A DNA stretch of 64,000 nucleotides from Liolophura sinensis (lineage: Eukaryota > Mollusca > Polyplacophora > Chitonida > Chitonidae). The translations under genes were made by a program, and so were the position numbers. Numbering within the stretch: position 1 is the first letter of the stretch; each line of letters opens with the position of its first letter. The notes under the pieces were generated by a model. That model was not told the origin of the DNA and did no database searches. It saw only the letters and a list, made by a program, of their open reading frames with translations. Of the stretch, positions 11,760 to 33,102 are shown in pieces. Where the stretch lies: NCBI RefSeq assembly GCF_032854445.1, contig NC_088297.1, forward strand, positions 12,302,163-12,366,162. Reading direction: 5' to 3'.

Positions 11760-14700
11760 TGGATATGACAAAATTATACAATGGAATTGTCGAGGTCTTA
11801 AGGTAAATTTTATTGAAATAGCACAGCTAATTCAATCATCAAATGTTATTGCCCTTTGTCTTTAGAAAACTCACCTGAAGACATCAGACAAAGATACAAT
11901 AACTCTTAAAATTTATTTATTATACAGTACTTATTCAAATGAAGAAGAGCGAGCTACAGTCGGCTCTTCTGTCTTCGTCAATAACAATATTATTCACAGC
12001 CCTGCTGCTCTGGATACAGAGCTTCAGGCTGTGGCCGTCCGTGTTTCATTGCTTGATACATTCACATTATGTTCGGTGTATATTCTTTCGAACATTTCTC
12101 TGTCAGCTTTCCCGTTACATAATTTAATAGAACAATTGCCAAAACCTTCTATAATAATGGGAGATTTTAATTCCCATAACCCCCTATGGGGCAGTAATAG
12201 CATGAATAATAAAGGCAAGATAGTGGAAGACTTCTTATCTAAGGAGGAATTGTGTTATTTCAGTGATGGTTCTAATACCTTATTTACATCTGGGTAATGG
12301 CACTTATTCTGCTATCGATCACAGATCCATCACTTCTCCCTGACTTTTCTTAAAAGGCGCATGACGATCTTTGTGGCAGTGACCATTTTCGTATTACCCT
12401 AGAGCATATCAGTTCTAATTCTTTAGAACGTGTAGATAGGTGGAAATGCGATTGGATCGCATTTGAGATATTGTGTGAGGCTGATATGCAGCGGATGATC
12501 TCGTATTAAAATTTAATGAGCTTGTTTTACGAGCTGCCGATAGAACTATACCTAAAACCTCGACAAATATCAAATCCAAGAGTAAACCCTGGTACGACAA
12601 TGACTGTCGGAAAGCCATAAAAGACCGGGAAAAGGCTGAAAGCTAATTTAATCATTGTCTTACTGATAATAATTTAAACCAGGTTCGTATTTTTAGAGCT
12701 GAAGCTCGTCGATTACTTAAGTCCAAGAGACGGTCTTGTTGGTGGAACTTTGTTTCCGGCAGTACGTCAAAAACACCCATGTGTAATATCTGGAACATGG
12801 CTCAGAAACTTAAGGGCAAAACTAATAAAGCAAAAGTCCAGCATTGAAAAGATGGAGATAATATAATAACCTTTCCATCCGATATAGCTAATAAAATAGC
12901 TCAGAAATCTTTTCTGAGAATTATACTTCAGAATTTCAACATATTAAAAGCCAGAAGGAGAAAGGTCAATTGCATTTTACTTGTAAAAATTTAGAAATAA
13001 AAAGATAAAGATAAATGGTAAACTTGTTTGGTTTCTTGAAACCAAGAAGTTACTTTCTAATATACAGTGTGGTTCTCGTCAAGGTAGATATACCATGGAT
13101 CATATTTTCGATTCGAAACCTTCATTCGTGACGGTTTCATCAATAATGAACATGTGGTGTCGCTATTTTTCGACCTTGAAAGGCCCACGACACCACATGG
13201 AAATACGGTATTTTAAAAGACCTCGCGGATATGAGCCTTCAAGCCGATTAGCAATATTCATATCAGATACTTTATCTGATCGCTAGTTTAAGGTACGGGT
13301 TGGGTCCACGCTTTCTGATTCTTATGGGCAGGGAATGGGTGTACCCCAGGGCAGCGTTCTATCCCCTGTGTTGTTCAGCATGAAAATAAATAGTCTAGCG
13401 AAAACCGTAACATCTAGTACAGAGGGTTCTTCATTTGTTAATGATTTCCTGATTTACTACCGTGCTAAAAATATGAATAACATCGAAATAAAGATCGAGA
13501 AATGGGAGAAACATTTAACATTTTTAACATCTTAAACCATCGGTATGCATTTTTGATATAAACTTTATCATGACCCCGAGCTTTATTTTTAGGTATAATA
13601 TTTGATTATAAGCTATCTTTTATACCTAGTGTAGAAATGGTTAAAGCTAATCGTACACAGGCTTTAGATGTTATTAAGGTCGTGTCTAGCGCCGATTGGG
13701 TCGCTGGCCGATCTGTTTTTGTGAGCCTATATCGTTCTCTCGTGAGGTCTAAATTTTACCTTTGGGCCATCATTAACCGTTCCGCAAGAAGGTCGTATAC
13801 TAAATTTTCAATGCTGTTCATCACCACGGTTTGAGACTCAGGCTTGGTGCTTTTAGAACCTCACAAGTACAGAATTTATACGTGGAGGCTAACGAATCTT
13901 TGTATAACCGACGTGTTAAACTCAGCCTTCAATATGCTGCAAAGTTTCAAGTTCATCGAACAAACCCTGCACACGACTGTGTTTTCAATCCATCATATGT
14001 AGATACATGTAATGTCCTTACATGACCCCTCCGTTTGGTCTTCGTGTACGAGTCCGTATTGTGGAAGCTAACATCAAGTTAGGGGGCCTCCGTGGCTCAG
14101 TCGGTTAGCGCGCTAGCGCAGCGTAATGACCCAGGAGCCTCTCACCAATGCGGTCGCTGTGAGTTCAAGTCCTGCTCATGCTGGCTTCCTCTCCGGCCGT
14201 AAGTGGGAAGGTCTGCCAGCAACCTGCGGATGGTCGTGGGTTTCTCCCCGACTGTGCCTGGTTTCCACCCACCATAATGCTGGCCGCCGTCGTATAAGTG
14301 AAATATTCTTTCGAGTACGGCGTAAAACACCAATCAAAAAAAAAAAAAATCAAAAAAAACAAAAAAACATCAAGTTAGAGGATATAGCTTCTGTGTCTTT
14401 TCCGAAGTCTCCTCCCTGGTTTCTTCCACAACCTAAACTAATATTTGATCTACGGAAAAATAATAAATCCTTTACAAATCCTCTTATTATTCAGCAAGGT
14501 TAAGGCTCACTATGCCGATTATAAATTTGTATATACTGATGGTGTGGGGTGGGATATGTAGGGAGCATGTTTCTATGCGTGGGAGAGTTTTTGCATGCAT
14601 TGAAGCAAGGGGTGGCCACACGTGATATTGATTGGTTTTGATATTGACTGATTTTAAAAATAATCAACTATTTTTATATTCTGCCCATTGTTAACCACGA

Positions 14701-14872
14701 TGGAATAGCTATTTTTCTACCCCTGCTTTGTTTGTTGACTTGTAAAATGATTTGCGGGCTGCTTTGTCCGTTCTTGCTGAAGACTTTCAATATGTTAAGT
14801 CATTGATCTTTTCAATATATTAAACCTCAGTCATACTGTTTTTTTGTTTTGGCAAAATAAATTGATTTGAAC
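11760..14872 (+). mobile_element. Degenerate Jockey/I-type LINE (endonuclease, RT, RNase H traces)
   Basis: Broken translations give, in order: an endonuclease start (IIQWNCRGLK near 11,772), its core IIMGDFNSHNPLWGS near 12,150-12,200, and a linker piece (KPWYDNDCRKAIKDREKAE near 12,580-12,640). RT motifs follow: GVPQGSVLSPVLF at about 13,338 and FVNDFLIYY, where FADD is expected, at about 13,432. A post-RT region ends near 14,020. An RNase H-like YTDG piece lies near 14,530. The 3' end is GCAAAATAAATTGATTTGA. Frameshifts and stops throughout make it inactive. A SINE is nested inside. The exact 5' end and clade are uncertain. Confidence 0.75.
14083..14365 (+). mobile_element. SINE family I, full-length, nested in the LINE
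   Basis: Both ends are flanked by AACATCAAGTTAG (14,070-14,082 and 14,366-14,378), a clean 13-bp target duplication. The head GGGGGCCTCCGTGGCTCAGT carries the A-box and GAGTTCAAGTCC is B-box-like. The end is A-rich rather than AAAT repeats. It is younger than the dead LINE it interrupts. Confidence 0.95.
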
Positions 14873-16059
14873 AGTTTCTTTTGGCCGTCAGTTTATGATA
14901 TTGAATCTCAGATTAGAACTGCAAACTGTGGTACAAGTACTGCAAACTGTGGTACAAGTACTAAACTCGGAATGTATACTGAATGGAGATCCCGTAGTAA
15001 TGAACCATGAAAGCCAATGGGGTTCAATTTCCCCAGGAGCCTTAGAAAATCATTTGTTTTTAAAAGGGATTAGTGCTACAAATGGTGGAACAAGAACCAA
15101 ACTTGAAATGTCTACTCATCTAGGAAGCCTTGACATTAATATGTGATTAACTCGTGACCAGTCGTATAATAAAACCTCGAGATTTTTACGTGGTTTACTG
15201 TAGGCCTACTTTTCACACGTGACCAAGTCCTCACCAAAGTTAGGCCTTTTCTCTCAGTTTTCTGGCGCGATTCTTTTACTTTAGAGGAAACATTGATATA
15301 ATGGCTCGTGTATCTAATTCAACAATATATCTAAACGTACAGGATACAGGACGACACCTCATCGTGGGCGCAAAATTTACCTGTCGAGGGCGTAAATTTA
15401 TTTTGAGAAACGGTTAAGTCGTAAATTTTATAAGTTATGACGGGCCTAAATCCACGACCAGCGTAAGTCCCTTTCGAGAAACAGCCCCAAGATATTGCGG
15501 TTCAATTTCGGCCTCGCACAGGGGGATTTTTTCATGGCGTTTCATGCTCCCACTGTCCGTCCGGCGGGCCTTGGTTGAGATCAATTCATGTCATGTGAAA
15601 TCCCGCCTCTGAACAGTAGAGTCGGATAACCTGCAAATCTCGCTCTGAAGGGGAATTTCGCCTTACACCAATGCATCGAAACAGACATTCGCATACCAGC
15701 TGTCAACCAATAAGGACGTTCCAGGTCAATAATCACAAGGTCAAGTCCTAAAACGATGAATAGCACAAACTACCAAAGAATCAAGTAAGTACAAAATAGG
15801 ACGCAACCATGTAATTTGGTAGAATGGTTTTCGACAGAGCCTGAAACCGTAAGATTACAACGGTCTGTCGTAGAGGTAGGTTTTGCCCTCCATGGTTACT
15901 GCGATTAATTCGGCTCGTCTATCAAAACATATTTCTTTCCTGATGGAGCAAGAAACCCGAGCCTCTGGAGTAACCCACCCTTCTTTGCCATGTAATCTCA
16001 CGGAAAAGGAAATAAACACTGCAGCGAAAACTGCCAGAGCTGGATGCAAAACTGCAACC
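14873..16059. other. Spacer, nothing recognised
   Basis: It contains a two-copy 20-bp tandem duplication at about 14,920-14,961 (core TGCAAACTGTGGTACAAGTA). Open frames at 15,581-15,766 and 15,883-16,116 have no recognisable domain. Confidence 0.45.
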
Positions 16060-16405
16060 TCACTGGTTACGGGCATGAGGTACGCAGTCAGCCAGACTCA
16101 ATTATCAGTCACATGACGACAACGGAATCCTTAGCGTGCATGTAATATACATCCTTGATGCAAGACTGATTTCCACGACTTATCTAGTGCTGCTTCACGG
16201 AGACGTGCAAGGCGAGACCAAAGGCAAGTAAGCCGTCCCGCCCGAGCCATTATACCGATACGGGTCGAGCATTCGTTGAACTATCATGCTGAACGCCAAG
16301 CGAGGAAGTTCCAACTTCCTCTTTGAAGGTCTTAGGTGTCACTCGATCCAGGATTGACTCTGGATCTACCGCTTCCGGAGCGGACGCTCCAACCGTGCTA
16401 TCGGG
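16060..16405 (-). mobile_element. SINE family II (second tRNA-derived family)
   Basis: Minus-strand reading gives a tRNA-like head (GTTGGAGCGTCCGCTCCGG, then GAGTCAATCCTGG). The body contains GACCCGTATCGGTATAATGG, GGCTTACTTGCC and GTGAAGCAGCAC. The remnant tail contains GTCGTCATGTGACTGA. The same body and tail recur at 30,974-31,205 and 43,757-43,990. The family assignment rests on shared blocks within this window. Confidence 0.7.
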
Positions 16406-17382
16406 GCCGGTAAGAACACCTTTTAAGTTTTAATTCTGTAGGGTAGAGACACTGAACCGTCCACCCATTTTTTTTTTTCGGACAAACAACAAAGGAACAA
16501 ACACAGGGTATGAACTAAATTTTAAATTTATTGTTTTAACAGTTACAAGTGTTAGGAAATATGAAACCAAATAGATTAAAGACATCACCCCAACAACGTA
16601 AGTTTTTTTTTTTAGCTGTTTGAACGGTCCGCTCTTTAGCTTTAGGTTGGAGTAGCTTGCTTGCTTGGTACGAGTTAACGTTTATGGTTGCCTTTTCAAG
16701 GCCCAGTATGACTGGTTTCCTACTTAACACTACAGTTTCTTTTTTCAACCCTAACACCGAATTCAAACTTAATTATACAATATTCAAATGTTTACTATTT
16801 TTTTCAAATATTACGTTTTAGTATTTTGCGATGTCCCAAACAACCTATTTGAATTCCATTTCCTAGATGCTGTTTTCCAACTTGAGCTTTATAATCAGTG
16901 CAGTGTTTTTTCAGTTTTTTTCTTTTTCACATGTTTTGCATTTTTTTTTTCTCTTGACTTTATTAGAATGTAAGATTGGGCTGGTCAGTCTTCGGTGAAG
17001 TCTTAAGTTGTCAAGGGTTTGTTTATCTTCAACTCTCAATCCCCCCAAAAAATAAAACAAAAAAAAAAAAAGGGAAAAAATTAGAAGGAACACAAAATAA
17101 AAAATAAACAAAAAAAAGGCTGAAAACCGTCCCAACTCTTTACATGTTTTACACTTCTATCAGAAGGTTTCATCCCAAACGCTTCTAAAATGAAGAAACC
17201 TTTTTGAACAGGCCAAATTTCAGTCTTCAAATTAATGGTAAAAATGAAGAAAAAAAAAAAAAAAGAAAAGAAAAAGAAATCCCCATAGATATCAAATGCA
17301 AGCAGCAGACGCGCTTCGTAACAGTCATTTAAATGCATTTTCAAACAGGTTTGATTCGTCCTGAACAGAACGCCCGATTATG
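16406..17382. other. 3' flank of PABPC copy A, low-complexity
   Basis: It contains poly-A/poly-T runs (16,468; 16,910-16,960; 17,050-17,120; 17,247-17,280), so open frames here are artefacts. On the minus strand an AATAAA lies at 16,527-16,532, about 0.9 kb past the stop of copy A, and is a candidate poly(A) signal (inference). Similarity to copies B and C ends near 17,383, so this 3' flank was not carried into the duplicated copies or was replaced there. Confidence 0.4.
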
Positions 17383-17435
17383 CCGTGTAGGTGTGTAATA
17401 CTGGCCGACCAGTTATCTCCCCTTTGCGGAGAACC

Positions 17436-25826
<8,391 letters not shown>

Positions 25827-25849
25827 TCGTAAGAAGTTATAACCTAACA

Positions 25850-25882
25850 GTGTTGTGTGATAAAAAAAAATTCACACAACAC
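25850..25882. promoter_or_regulatory. Perfect 11-bp inverted repeat upstream of PABPC copy A
   Basis: GTGTTGTGTGA at 25,850-25,860 and its exact complement TCACACAACAC at 25,872-25,882 flank an 11-nt A-rich loop. It lies just upstream of the TATA-like element. Function unknown; it could be a palindromic protein site or chance. Confidence 0.35.
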
Positions 25883-28216
25883 GTGTTATGCCCAACGCAT
25901 ACAAAATCGAAGAGGGACGAACAGACACGGCGCGTTCCTCTTATATATCAGTCACGTGGGGATTCCTGCGCGTGACGTCTTCAAGTAGTTCCCCCTTCCG
26001 ACACGACAAAAACAAGCCGTTTCAGACATGTCAAGCAAAATATTATTATTATTTAAATGAGGGACACCTGTTGTGCCAATATAATCTCCTGTGGTCGCGA
26101 CAGGGGGTAACTTTTCGGAGGGGCGCGACCTGGGAGGGAGCGTTTCAGACTAAGCTCGCCTTTTTACAGTTATAGAAGCATGGAGGACGGCGAAGTAATG
26201 ATGTCATAGATGTATCTATTTATAGCGAACCACGTTGGCCCAAACATGGCCTGACAGCACGGCAAGCCTTCGTCATGTGCGCAGTTTATCGTCTTTGTGT
26301 AAGAAGACGAACGCGTGTTTGACTGGTTGCAGGCATATCTCAATAAATGGCAAAAGCTTTTCGTGATCTTTTGGTTGACGTATAGTACTGCGTACTGGGC
26401 GAAAGAAAGCAAATAATCTGAGTGACGTGGAGGTTAGGAAAGCAATATGCACACATTCGGTAGGGCCTGCATATTAAGGCATACAAATGTACATGGTTGT
26501 ACGTTGCATCAGAAACATACCTTATATTCCTAGATAGCCAGTTGCAACAACAACATACATTTTATTTCCCAGCTGACTTCTAAGACGATTGATGTTTTGT
26601 GAAATGAAATAGACTAGCAAAACCAGTGGTTATTTTTGATGTTTGTGACTGTTGAGATACAATAAATATGATTCATACGAAATTTATATGTATGCTCTTC
26701 AGGTTATAAACGTACGTCAGGACTCTCTATCGCTTCAGCAGAGTTAAGGAAAACTATTCGAAAACTGCCCGATATTTATAAGTATATAGTAAGTATATAG
26801 GCCTGTCCTTGACCTTTTTTTTTATTCCAGTCTTTCTCAGATTTTGCGATTTCATCAGTTTAAATCATCACATCAAAATATCAACCACTTGTTAAATTAT
26901 ACGCTTTTTTTAATTTTTATTTTTTAGATTATATATACACTTGTATATACCGAACCACCCATCCAAAAGAGTCTAGATTTTCTGTAACCATGGAAACATG
27001 CTACAAAATTTAGAGCAGTTTTTAAGACAGTCTATAGCTGTTGACACGTAATTGATTACATACATCTGTAAACTACAACGGGGTTTAGATCAGAGTCAGT
27101 TTCTTTAATTTTGCTAAATTGAAACATATTTACAACAACGCTAAAAGCGTATACAGGGCTTTCGATATATGTAAACAAACACTAGTATAATCATACATTA
27201 TTGATACAGTGTATAGACTGCTATAGTTACGATACCGAATAGACATATAGGTTATTTATAGACTGATCTGAAAGTTGCTTAACGCTATGCAGTTTTTCAC
27301 TTCTATGATGGCGGTCAGTATTTATTTATCTGATCGATGTTTAGCGAAATACTAGTTTTTTTCCACTTGGGCCCTATACGCTGGTGGTCAGTTTTATGGG
27401 TGGAGTGCCCTGGAAAACTTGTTGGCAATACCAAATACCTGACTTGACATGCCTTTGTTACAATGGCAGCAAATATTTGACATGACATTACAGTTCTACC
27501 TCTAGGATGCTCGTTGGCACCAAATATATGTGAATATAGTCATAATTTTATGCGGGCATTTTCAAGTCAAATTTCAACCCATGCTGAAATGACATTAGGC
27601 TTCATATGTGAACACGTGTTGTAATGACCCTCCCCTACCCCACCTAACCCCACCCCACCCTATACGTTTTCTGACACAATTACAGGCTTATTGTGGGAAG
27701 TCTTTGTCTGTATAAGAAATTTATTACAATTCTATACTGATTAGGGTGGGCTGCGTGTCAAACGTGAGTTCACTCAGACTGTCCAAAGTTTACGGGCTCT
27801 TTCTTGCGTTTTCAGGTGATGGTAGATTAGTGCAGGTAGCTATTGAACAGTCTACATAGATAATCCAATCAAGGCGAGACAGGTAATTTCATATCCAAAC
27901 ACCTTAATCCGATCCCTGACACTCACCTGTGTGATTTTTAAAAATTACTGTGTATTAATATTCGTCTTGCGCTGATCAGAGTCTGACTTGACTCCCCAGG
28001 TATCGTCTATACAGTGAAGGGCAGGTGTGGCGCATTAACAACGTGCATGGACGGCAGGGTGAAGCCAGGTATATTAGACAATTACAAAATTGCAAAACAT
28101 TAAAGTAGGAGATAAAAGAAAAACTAATAGATAAGTAAGTTAGATGGCCTAAGTAAGTAACTAAGCAAATATGTACATGTAAATAAGCTTAAACATTGGC
28201 CTGTATAAATGAATGA
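25883..28216. other. Spacer upstream of PABPC copy A
   Basis: No second divergent gene was recognised. A weak SINE-like remnant (TTATGGGTGGAGTGCCCTGG context) lies near 27,320-27,430. Confidence 0.45.
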
Positions 28217-28219
28217 CCA

Positions 28220-28302
<83 letters not shown>

Positions 28303-28348
28303 AGAAATAAATAAATAAAGAAATAAATAAAGAAATAAATAAATAAAT
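28217..28348. repeat. (AAAT)n microsatellite
   Basis: About 33 tandem AAAT units with occasional AAAG variants near the right end. Long minus frames here (IYLFIYLF) are artefacts. Confidence 0.95.
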
Positions 28349-29152
28349 CCATGGTCCAGCAAACTAGCAACTATTAAATATATTCGACAATAATTCTGCC
28401 AATCATGCAAAAACATCACAAGCGATGTACGTATAAACCTTTTCGAAAACTGATCATTGAGCGTCTGATTATGCCTACATATGTACGATATTTAGTCCAC
28501 GGAAGGTATTTGTGTTCTGTGTATATCAAATCACATGTTGTGACGTTGAATTTTCACGGTTTTCAGTTAATAACGTTGTATGAGCACAGGCACTCAACGT
28601 TTTTCGTTGGTAGTAGCAATACATGTATAAAATTGTATAAGATTTAGTTATCGATTGATTGATTAATTTTGATTGATATTTAAAGGACACTGTGATTGAA
28701 AAAATTAAGCTTTCAATTATATACGATGGGGGTCAGTTTGTGGGCAATAGAAACCAGAATTCCCGATGTATATAAACCACTGAATTTTTGCAAGTCACTG
28801 ATGAACTTTCTCACATGTGAGATAGTATACGGGTATGCGCACACTGTTAGTGGAAAAGTGGTTGTAACAAATTAGGGTTAGTGTATGAACACATGGACGT
28901 CGCAGATTATGAAAAGCATGAGGGCGGGTTACTCTACAAATTCCGTGTTCAGGGTCGGGTGTTGAACCCTCACCCCATGTGAAACGTCAACGAGGGCTGT
29001 GGATCGCACATATATATGAGACGCCAAAAAGTCAGCCAGGTTTAGAGACTAAAGATTTATTGCACTTGATGTCCAAAGACTAATGACATCTATGCATGGA
29101 ATATTGTACAAAATCAACTAAAAGAGAACACAGAAGCACTATAATGAAACCC
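28349..29152. other. Spacer, nothing recognised
   Basis: No supported gene. GGTCGGGTGTTGAACCCTCA near 28,953 resembles a tRNA-like T-arm and may be a SINE family II remnant. Confidence 0.4.
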
Positions 29153-29373
29153 TTTATTTATCTGATTGGGGTTTTGCGCCGTACCCAGAAATATTTCAAT
29201 TATACGACGGCGGCCAGCATTATAGTAGGAGGACAGAGCTTGAAGGAAATCCACGACTATCCGAAGAGGAAGCCAGCATGAGCTGGACTTGAACTCACAG
29301 CGACCGCATTGGTGAGAGGCACTGGGTCATTGCGTCGAGCTGGCACGCTAACCACCTTCGCCAGAGAGGTCCT
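29153..29373 (-). mobile_element. SINE family I, internally deleted
   Basis: Inverted tail TTTATTTATCTGATTGGGGT, body with a deletion in the GGTTGCTGGCAG region, then the head complement ending GAGAGGTCC. Confidence 0.85.
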
Positions 29374-29821
29374 GCATAATTAAATGAGAATAGAATAATT
29401 CATAGACATACAAATTATAAATACATCCTAAAACAATAGGTAAAGTATAATATGCACACAGTACGTAACCCATAGAAACAACAAGGAAGTTTGCGTATTT
29501 ATAGAGGCTAGAAATCGATAAATGCAAATATACGATTGAATTTTTGCTACTATTTTAGAATATCTCAAATCAGTACCTTTCACAAGATATCATCCTCTTC
29601 TGTACACGTGTAACTGATCAAAATTGGCAATGAAGTTACTAATATTGTAAAGCCTGTCAGATTATAACTTTTTCAAAATTTAAACTAATTTTAATAATTT
29701 GATGATCCAGGGTATTCACAGGGTATTCACAAACCTTCCATTTTTTCAAAATAAGGAGTACAACGATCTGAACAAGACAATCAAAGAGCTGCAAGTTTCA
29801 ACCCACAGTTATCGCCCCTGA
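29374..29821. other. Spacer, nothing recognised
   Basis: No gene or repeat was recognised. It lies just left of the first position that can be matched to the second duplication unit. Confidence 0.5.
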
Positions 29822-30168
29822 GCTTACATAGCTTCTCGAAGCAAAAAGGCATAGGTTTGCGATTCACTGATATATATCCGTGGAGTATTAAACCAAGGTG
29901 CTTGTACTTACCGGCACATTGCATTTCTTCACCTCTGACACCAAAATAGAGTTAGATGCAAAAATTACAATCTTTAGATGTAAAAATTCAATAAGGCATA
30001 CAAATTTTGTCTTATTTTGCTTAACTAAATCATGTTGCTATATGGGACGTTTGAGTTGCTGATTTGTAAGCATTTATATACATAAACAGTTTTGTCGTTA
30101 TATGACATGCATGCTAAGCCCCAAGAACACATACACATAAACGCAGAACGACAAAATTCTACGCTGAT

Positions 30169-30380
30169 TCTCACCAATGCGGTCGCTGTGAGTTCAAGTC
30201 CAGCTCATGCCGGCTTCCTCTCCGATCGTAAGTGGGAAGGTTTTGCTGCAACCTGCGGATGGGCGTGGGTTTCCCCCAGGCTCTGCCCGGTTTACTCCCA
30301 CCATAATGCTGGCTGCCGTCGAATAAGTGAAATATTTTTGGGTATGGCGTAAAGCACCATTCACATAAATAAATAAATAT
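30169..30380 (+). mobile_element. SINE family I, 5'-truncated (unit 1)
   Basis: Starts inside the element at TCTCACCAATGCGGTCGCTG, continues to AATAAGTGAAATATTTTTGG and ends in AAAT repeats. The same copy is at 42,959-43,170. Confidence 0.9.
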
Positions 30381-30973
30381 ATCGTCCTTAGGCGTCAAAG
30401 CAGACATAATGTAGTCGCAGAATGTATGCTCCCAGTTTTGTTTTCTTCGTATACCTGTTACATTTGGATTTTCCGTACGATTACCTGTTCAGAAGTTTGA
30501 TAGCAATGTAACACAGATCTATACACATTTAACTGCAACTCCGGGCTCAAATTCGTGTGAAAATTCGTCAGTTATTTGCCGAAGACGGGTGGTTTTATGG
30601 CTCCTATCGCAAATCTGACCACCAACGCAGATACAAGTGAAATATTCTGAATATATACGTTAAAATAAATAAACAATATATAAATAAATTCGTCGACTGT
30701 CGCTTCTATACCTCTAACATAAATAGTTTACAAGTGATTTGCGATAGTTTATTTAAGCCCATTTTATATCAAAATTTTTCCGAATTATATGAAAGAAATC
30801 CATATATATATATAACAGTCACAGCAGGTCACGTGATCACTACAGAACCTCGGGAGTGTGTGGACTATATAACCTCCAGTAAACACATGACATGCCATAA
30901 CGTTTTTTAATCGACATCCTGTTTACATGTTAGAAACCAAGTATTATTTTGACAATTCATGAAGGGGATAGTG

Positions 30974-31205
30974 CAACGACTGGTTGACCCGTATCAGTAT
31001 AATGGCTCGGGGGGAGGGGGGGGCGGCTTACTGGCCTTCGGTAAGTCGTCTCAGTGAAGCAGCACTAAATAAAAGAGCGGTGGAAATCCGCCCTGCAACA
31101 AGGAGGCACATTACACGTACATGCACCCTAATGATTCCTTCGTCGTCATATGACTGAAAAATTGTTGAGTACGACGTTAAACCCCAAGCACTCACTCACT
31201 TATTT
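30974..31205 (+). mobile_element. SINE family II, 5'-truncated (unit 1)
   Basis: Body GACCCGTATCAGTATAATGG, a G-rich run, CGGCTTACTGGCC and GTGAAGCAGCACTAAATAAA, then tail CATATGACTGAAAAATTG, GAGTACGACGTTAAACCCC and CACTCACTCACT. Duplicated in unit 2. Confidence 0.75.
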
Positions 31206-31523
31206 TAACAATTGGATGAGGGGAGGGGGTCACTGAGGTGCAACACATTCCGTCAAAACAGAAATGAAACCATTATCAGACCGTTTTTTTAAAATATAGT
31301 GCCACATTATCTGCACAAACTAAACAATTTGTTAAAACAATTTAGCTGGGTAGGTGGCCTATAAACATTACGTGTAATATTGCAGATGCTGACTGGAAGA
31401 ATGGTAGCGTTTACAAAATAGAGAGATAGTATACGGGCTAGTATATACGGACTGACAAACAAGTTTACCTCATGACCTGTGGATGTGTTGATTTCATTCG
31501 ACAAACTTCTTTTGAAACTATGT

Positions 31524-31786
31524 GGGGCCTCCGTGGCTCAGTCGGTTAGCGCGCTAGCGCAGCGTAGTGACCCAGAAACCTCTCACCAAATGCGGTCGGT
31601 GTGAGTTCAAGTCCAGCTCATGCTGGCTTCCTTTCCGGCCGTAATTGGGAAGGTCTGTCAGCAACCTGCGGATGATCATGAGTTTCCCCCGGGCTTTGCC
31701 TGGTTTCCTCCCACCAGAATGCTGGCTGCCGTCGTATTAGTGAAATATTCTTGAGTGCTGCGTAAAACACCAATTAAATAAATAAA
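31524..31786 (+). mobile_element. SINE family I, full-length (unit 1)
   Basis: Flanked by TTGAAACTATGT (31,512-31,523) and TTGAAACCATGT (31,787-31,798), a 12-bp target duplication with one mismatch. The A-box-bearing head is intact. Confidence 0.95.
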
Positions 31787-32159
31787 TTGAAACCATGTAA
31801 GACCCATATCTGTAATACAGCCTGATATATCACAGGCATATATATTGGTTACAAATACTAAAGATTTATTACATAGCGCGTGAACCATTTTTTTTCTTGT
31901 GTATTTATTGCAAATTTTTCTGTCGGTTTCAATTCCTGTCATAACTCTGCATGCTTTTTTTCATGCACAGCAGACGGTCGATGTTTTGAAATGTACATTA
32001 TTAACATCCACTGTATGGTTTGCCGTGTCATGGTTTGTCTTTCCATTGAGCATGTGCCAGGCTGCTAGTCCAATCCAAATGCCAAGAAAGTATAATTGAG
32101 TACATCCGCCTTTCATATATGATTAACCTGTATATAACATTCTTTTCCAAAATATGGAC

Positions 32160-32163
<4 letters not shown>

Positions 32164-32248
<85 letters not shown>

Positions 32249-32261
32249 TATAGATATATAG

Positions 32262-32341
<80 letters not shown>
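32164..32341. repeat. (TA)n microsatellite, long allele (unit 1)
   Basis: About 178 bp of TA with a central TAGATA-containing interruption near 32,244-32,270. The equivalent position in unit 2 has only about 30 bp. Confidence 0.95.
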
Positions 32342-32345
<4 letters not shown>

Positions 32346-33091
32346 AATACAGGCAAACTTCCCACTTATTACAGCCATTTTACATATATACATCAGATTG
32401 TATGTATGTACGTTTCATGAGTTTCGAGATGACTCATCTGTAATGATCACAAGCTGATATTTACCGTACTTGCTACTCGACATCCTGTTTACAGGCCTAT
32501 ACAGGTTATATATATCGTACGTCTGAAGTAAAACCGTTCGCCAAACTTAACTAACAAGAAAATAAGTGAAAACAATGCACTCGGGTGGACATAAAGATTT
32601 ACTTAACATCATCATATGATAGAGGCTGGAGGGGATATTGGGTATAATAAGTGAACTAACACTATAAAAATGCGGCAAAAGAATGTTAACCTAAAACTGT
32701 GTCTATATTTACTTGACAACCCCATTTCAATATCTTCCTGTGAAACCATGCGTGCGCAATACAGTTTGAGTGCGTGATTGAGTGTGTGAGTGTTTGGGGT
32801 TTCACGTCGTACATATTGTCGTACTAACTAGTTGCATTGTTTTCATGTTATTACTTATTAAAAATGTATCCCAAATAATTCTAGACCAGAGGTGTCTAAT
32901 AGATTAAGAGACGTCTAATGTCATAGACATCATTGCACATCCAAGGACAAAGAAATCACTAATACGAGACTAATATGTCCCATTAAAGGCAGCTAAACAA
33001 TGGGGGTTAGCCTTTATTCTGACCATATTGTGAGGGTTGACCTCACATCACGTTTTTCACCACTTAACACACAGTTATTACGCCCTTTACG
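32342..33091. other. Spacer in unit 1
   Basis: Unique-looking sequence shared with unit 2 (44,982-45,730). No gene was recognised. Confidence 0.5.
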
Positions 33092-33102
33092 AGTAAGGTT
33101 GC

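Noticed and set aside
14126-14503. 125-residue frame across a SINE (and similar frames in other SINEs)
   Set aside because: The frame follows the SINE consensus and an A run; these recur at every SINE copy and encode nothing known.
15883-16116. 77-residue plus-strand frame
   Set aside because: It overlaps the edge of a SINE family II copy and has no recognisable domain.
31524-31600. tRNA genes at SINE heads
   Set aside because: A-box and B-box are present but the sequence does not fold into a full tRNA and continues into the SINE body.
32028-32443. Long IYIYIY frames over the TA repeat
   Set aside because: Pure dinucleotide translation, open on both strands; not coding.
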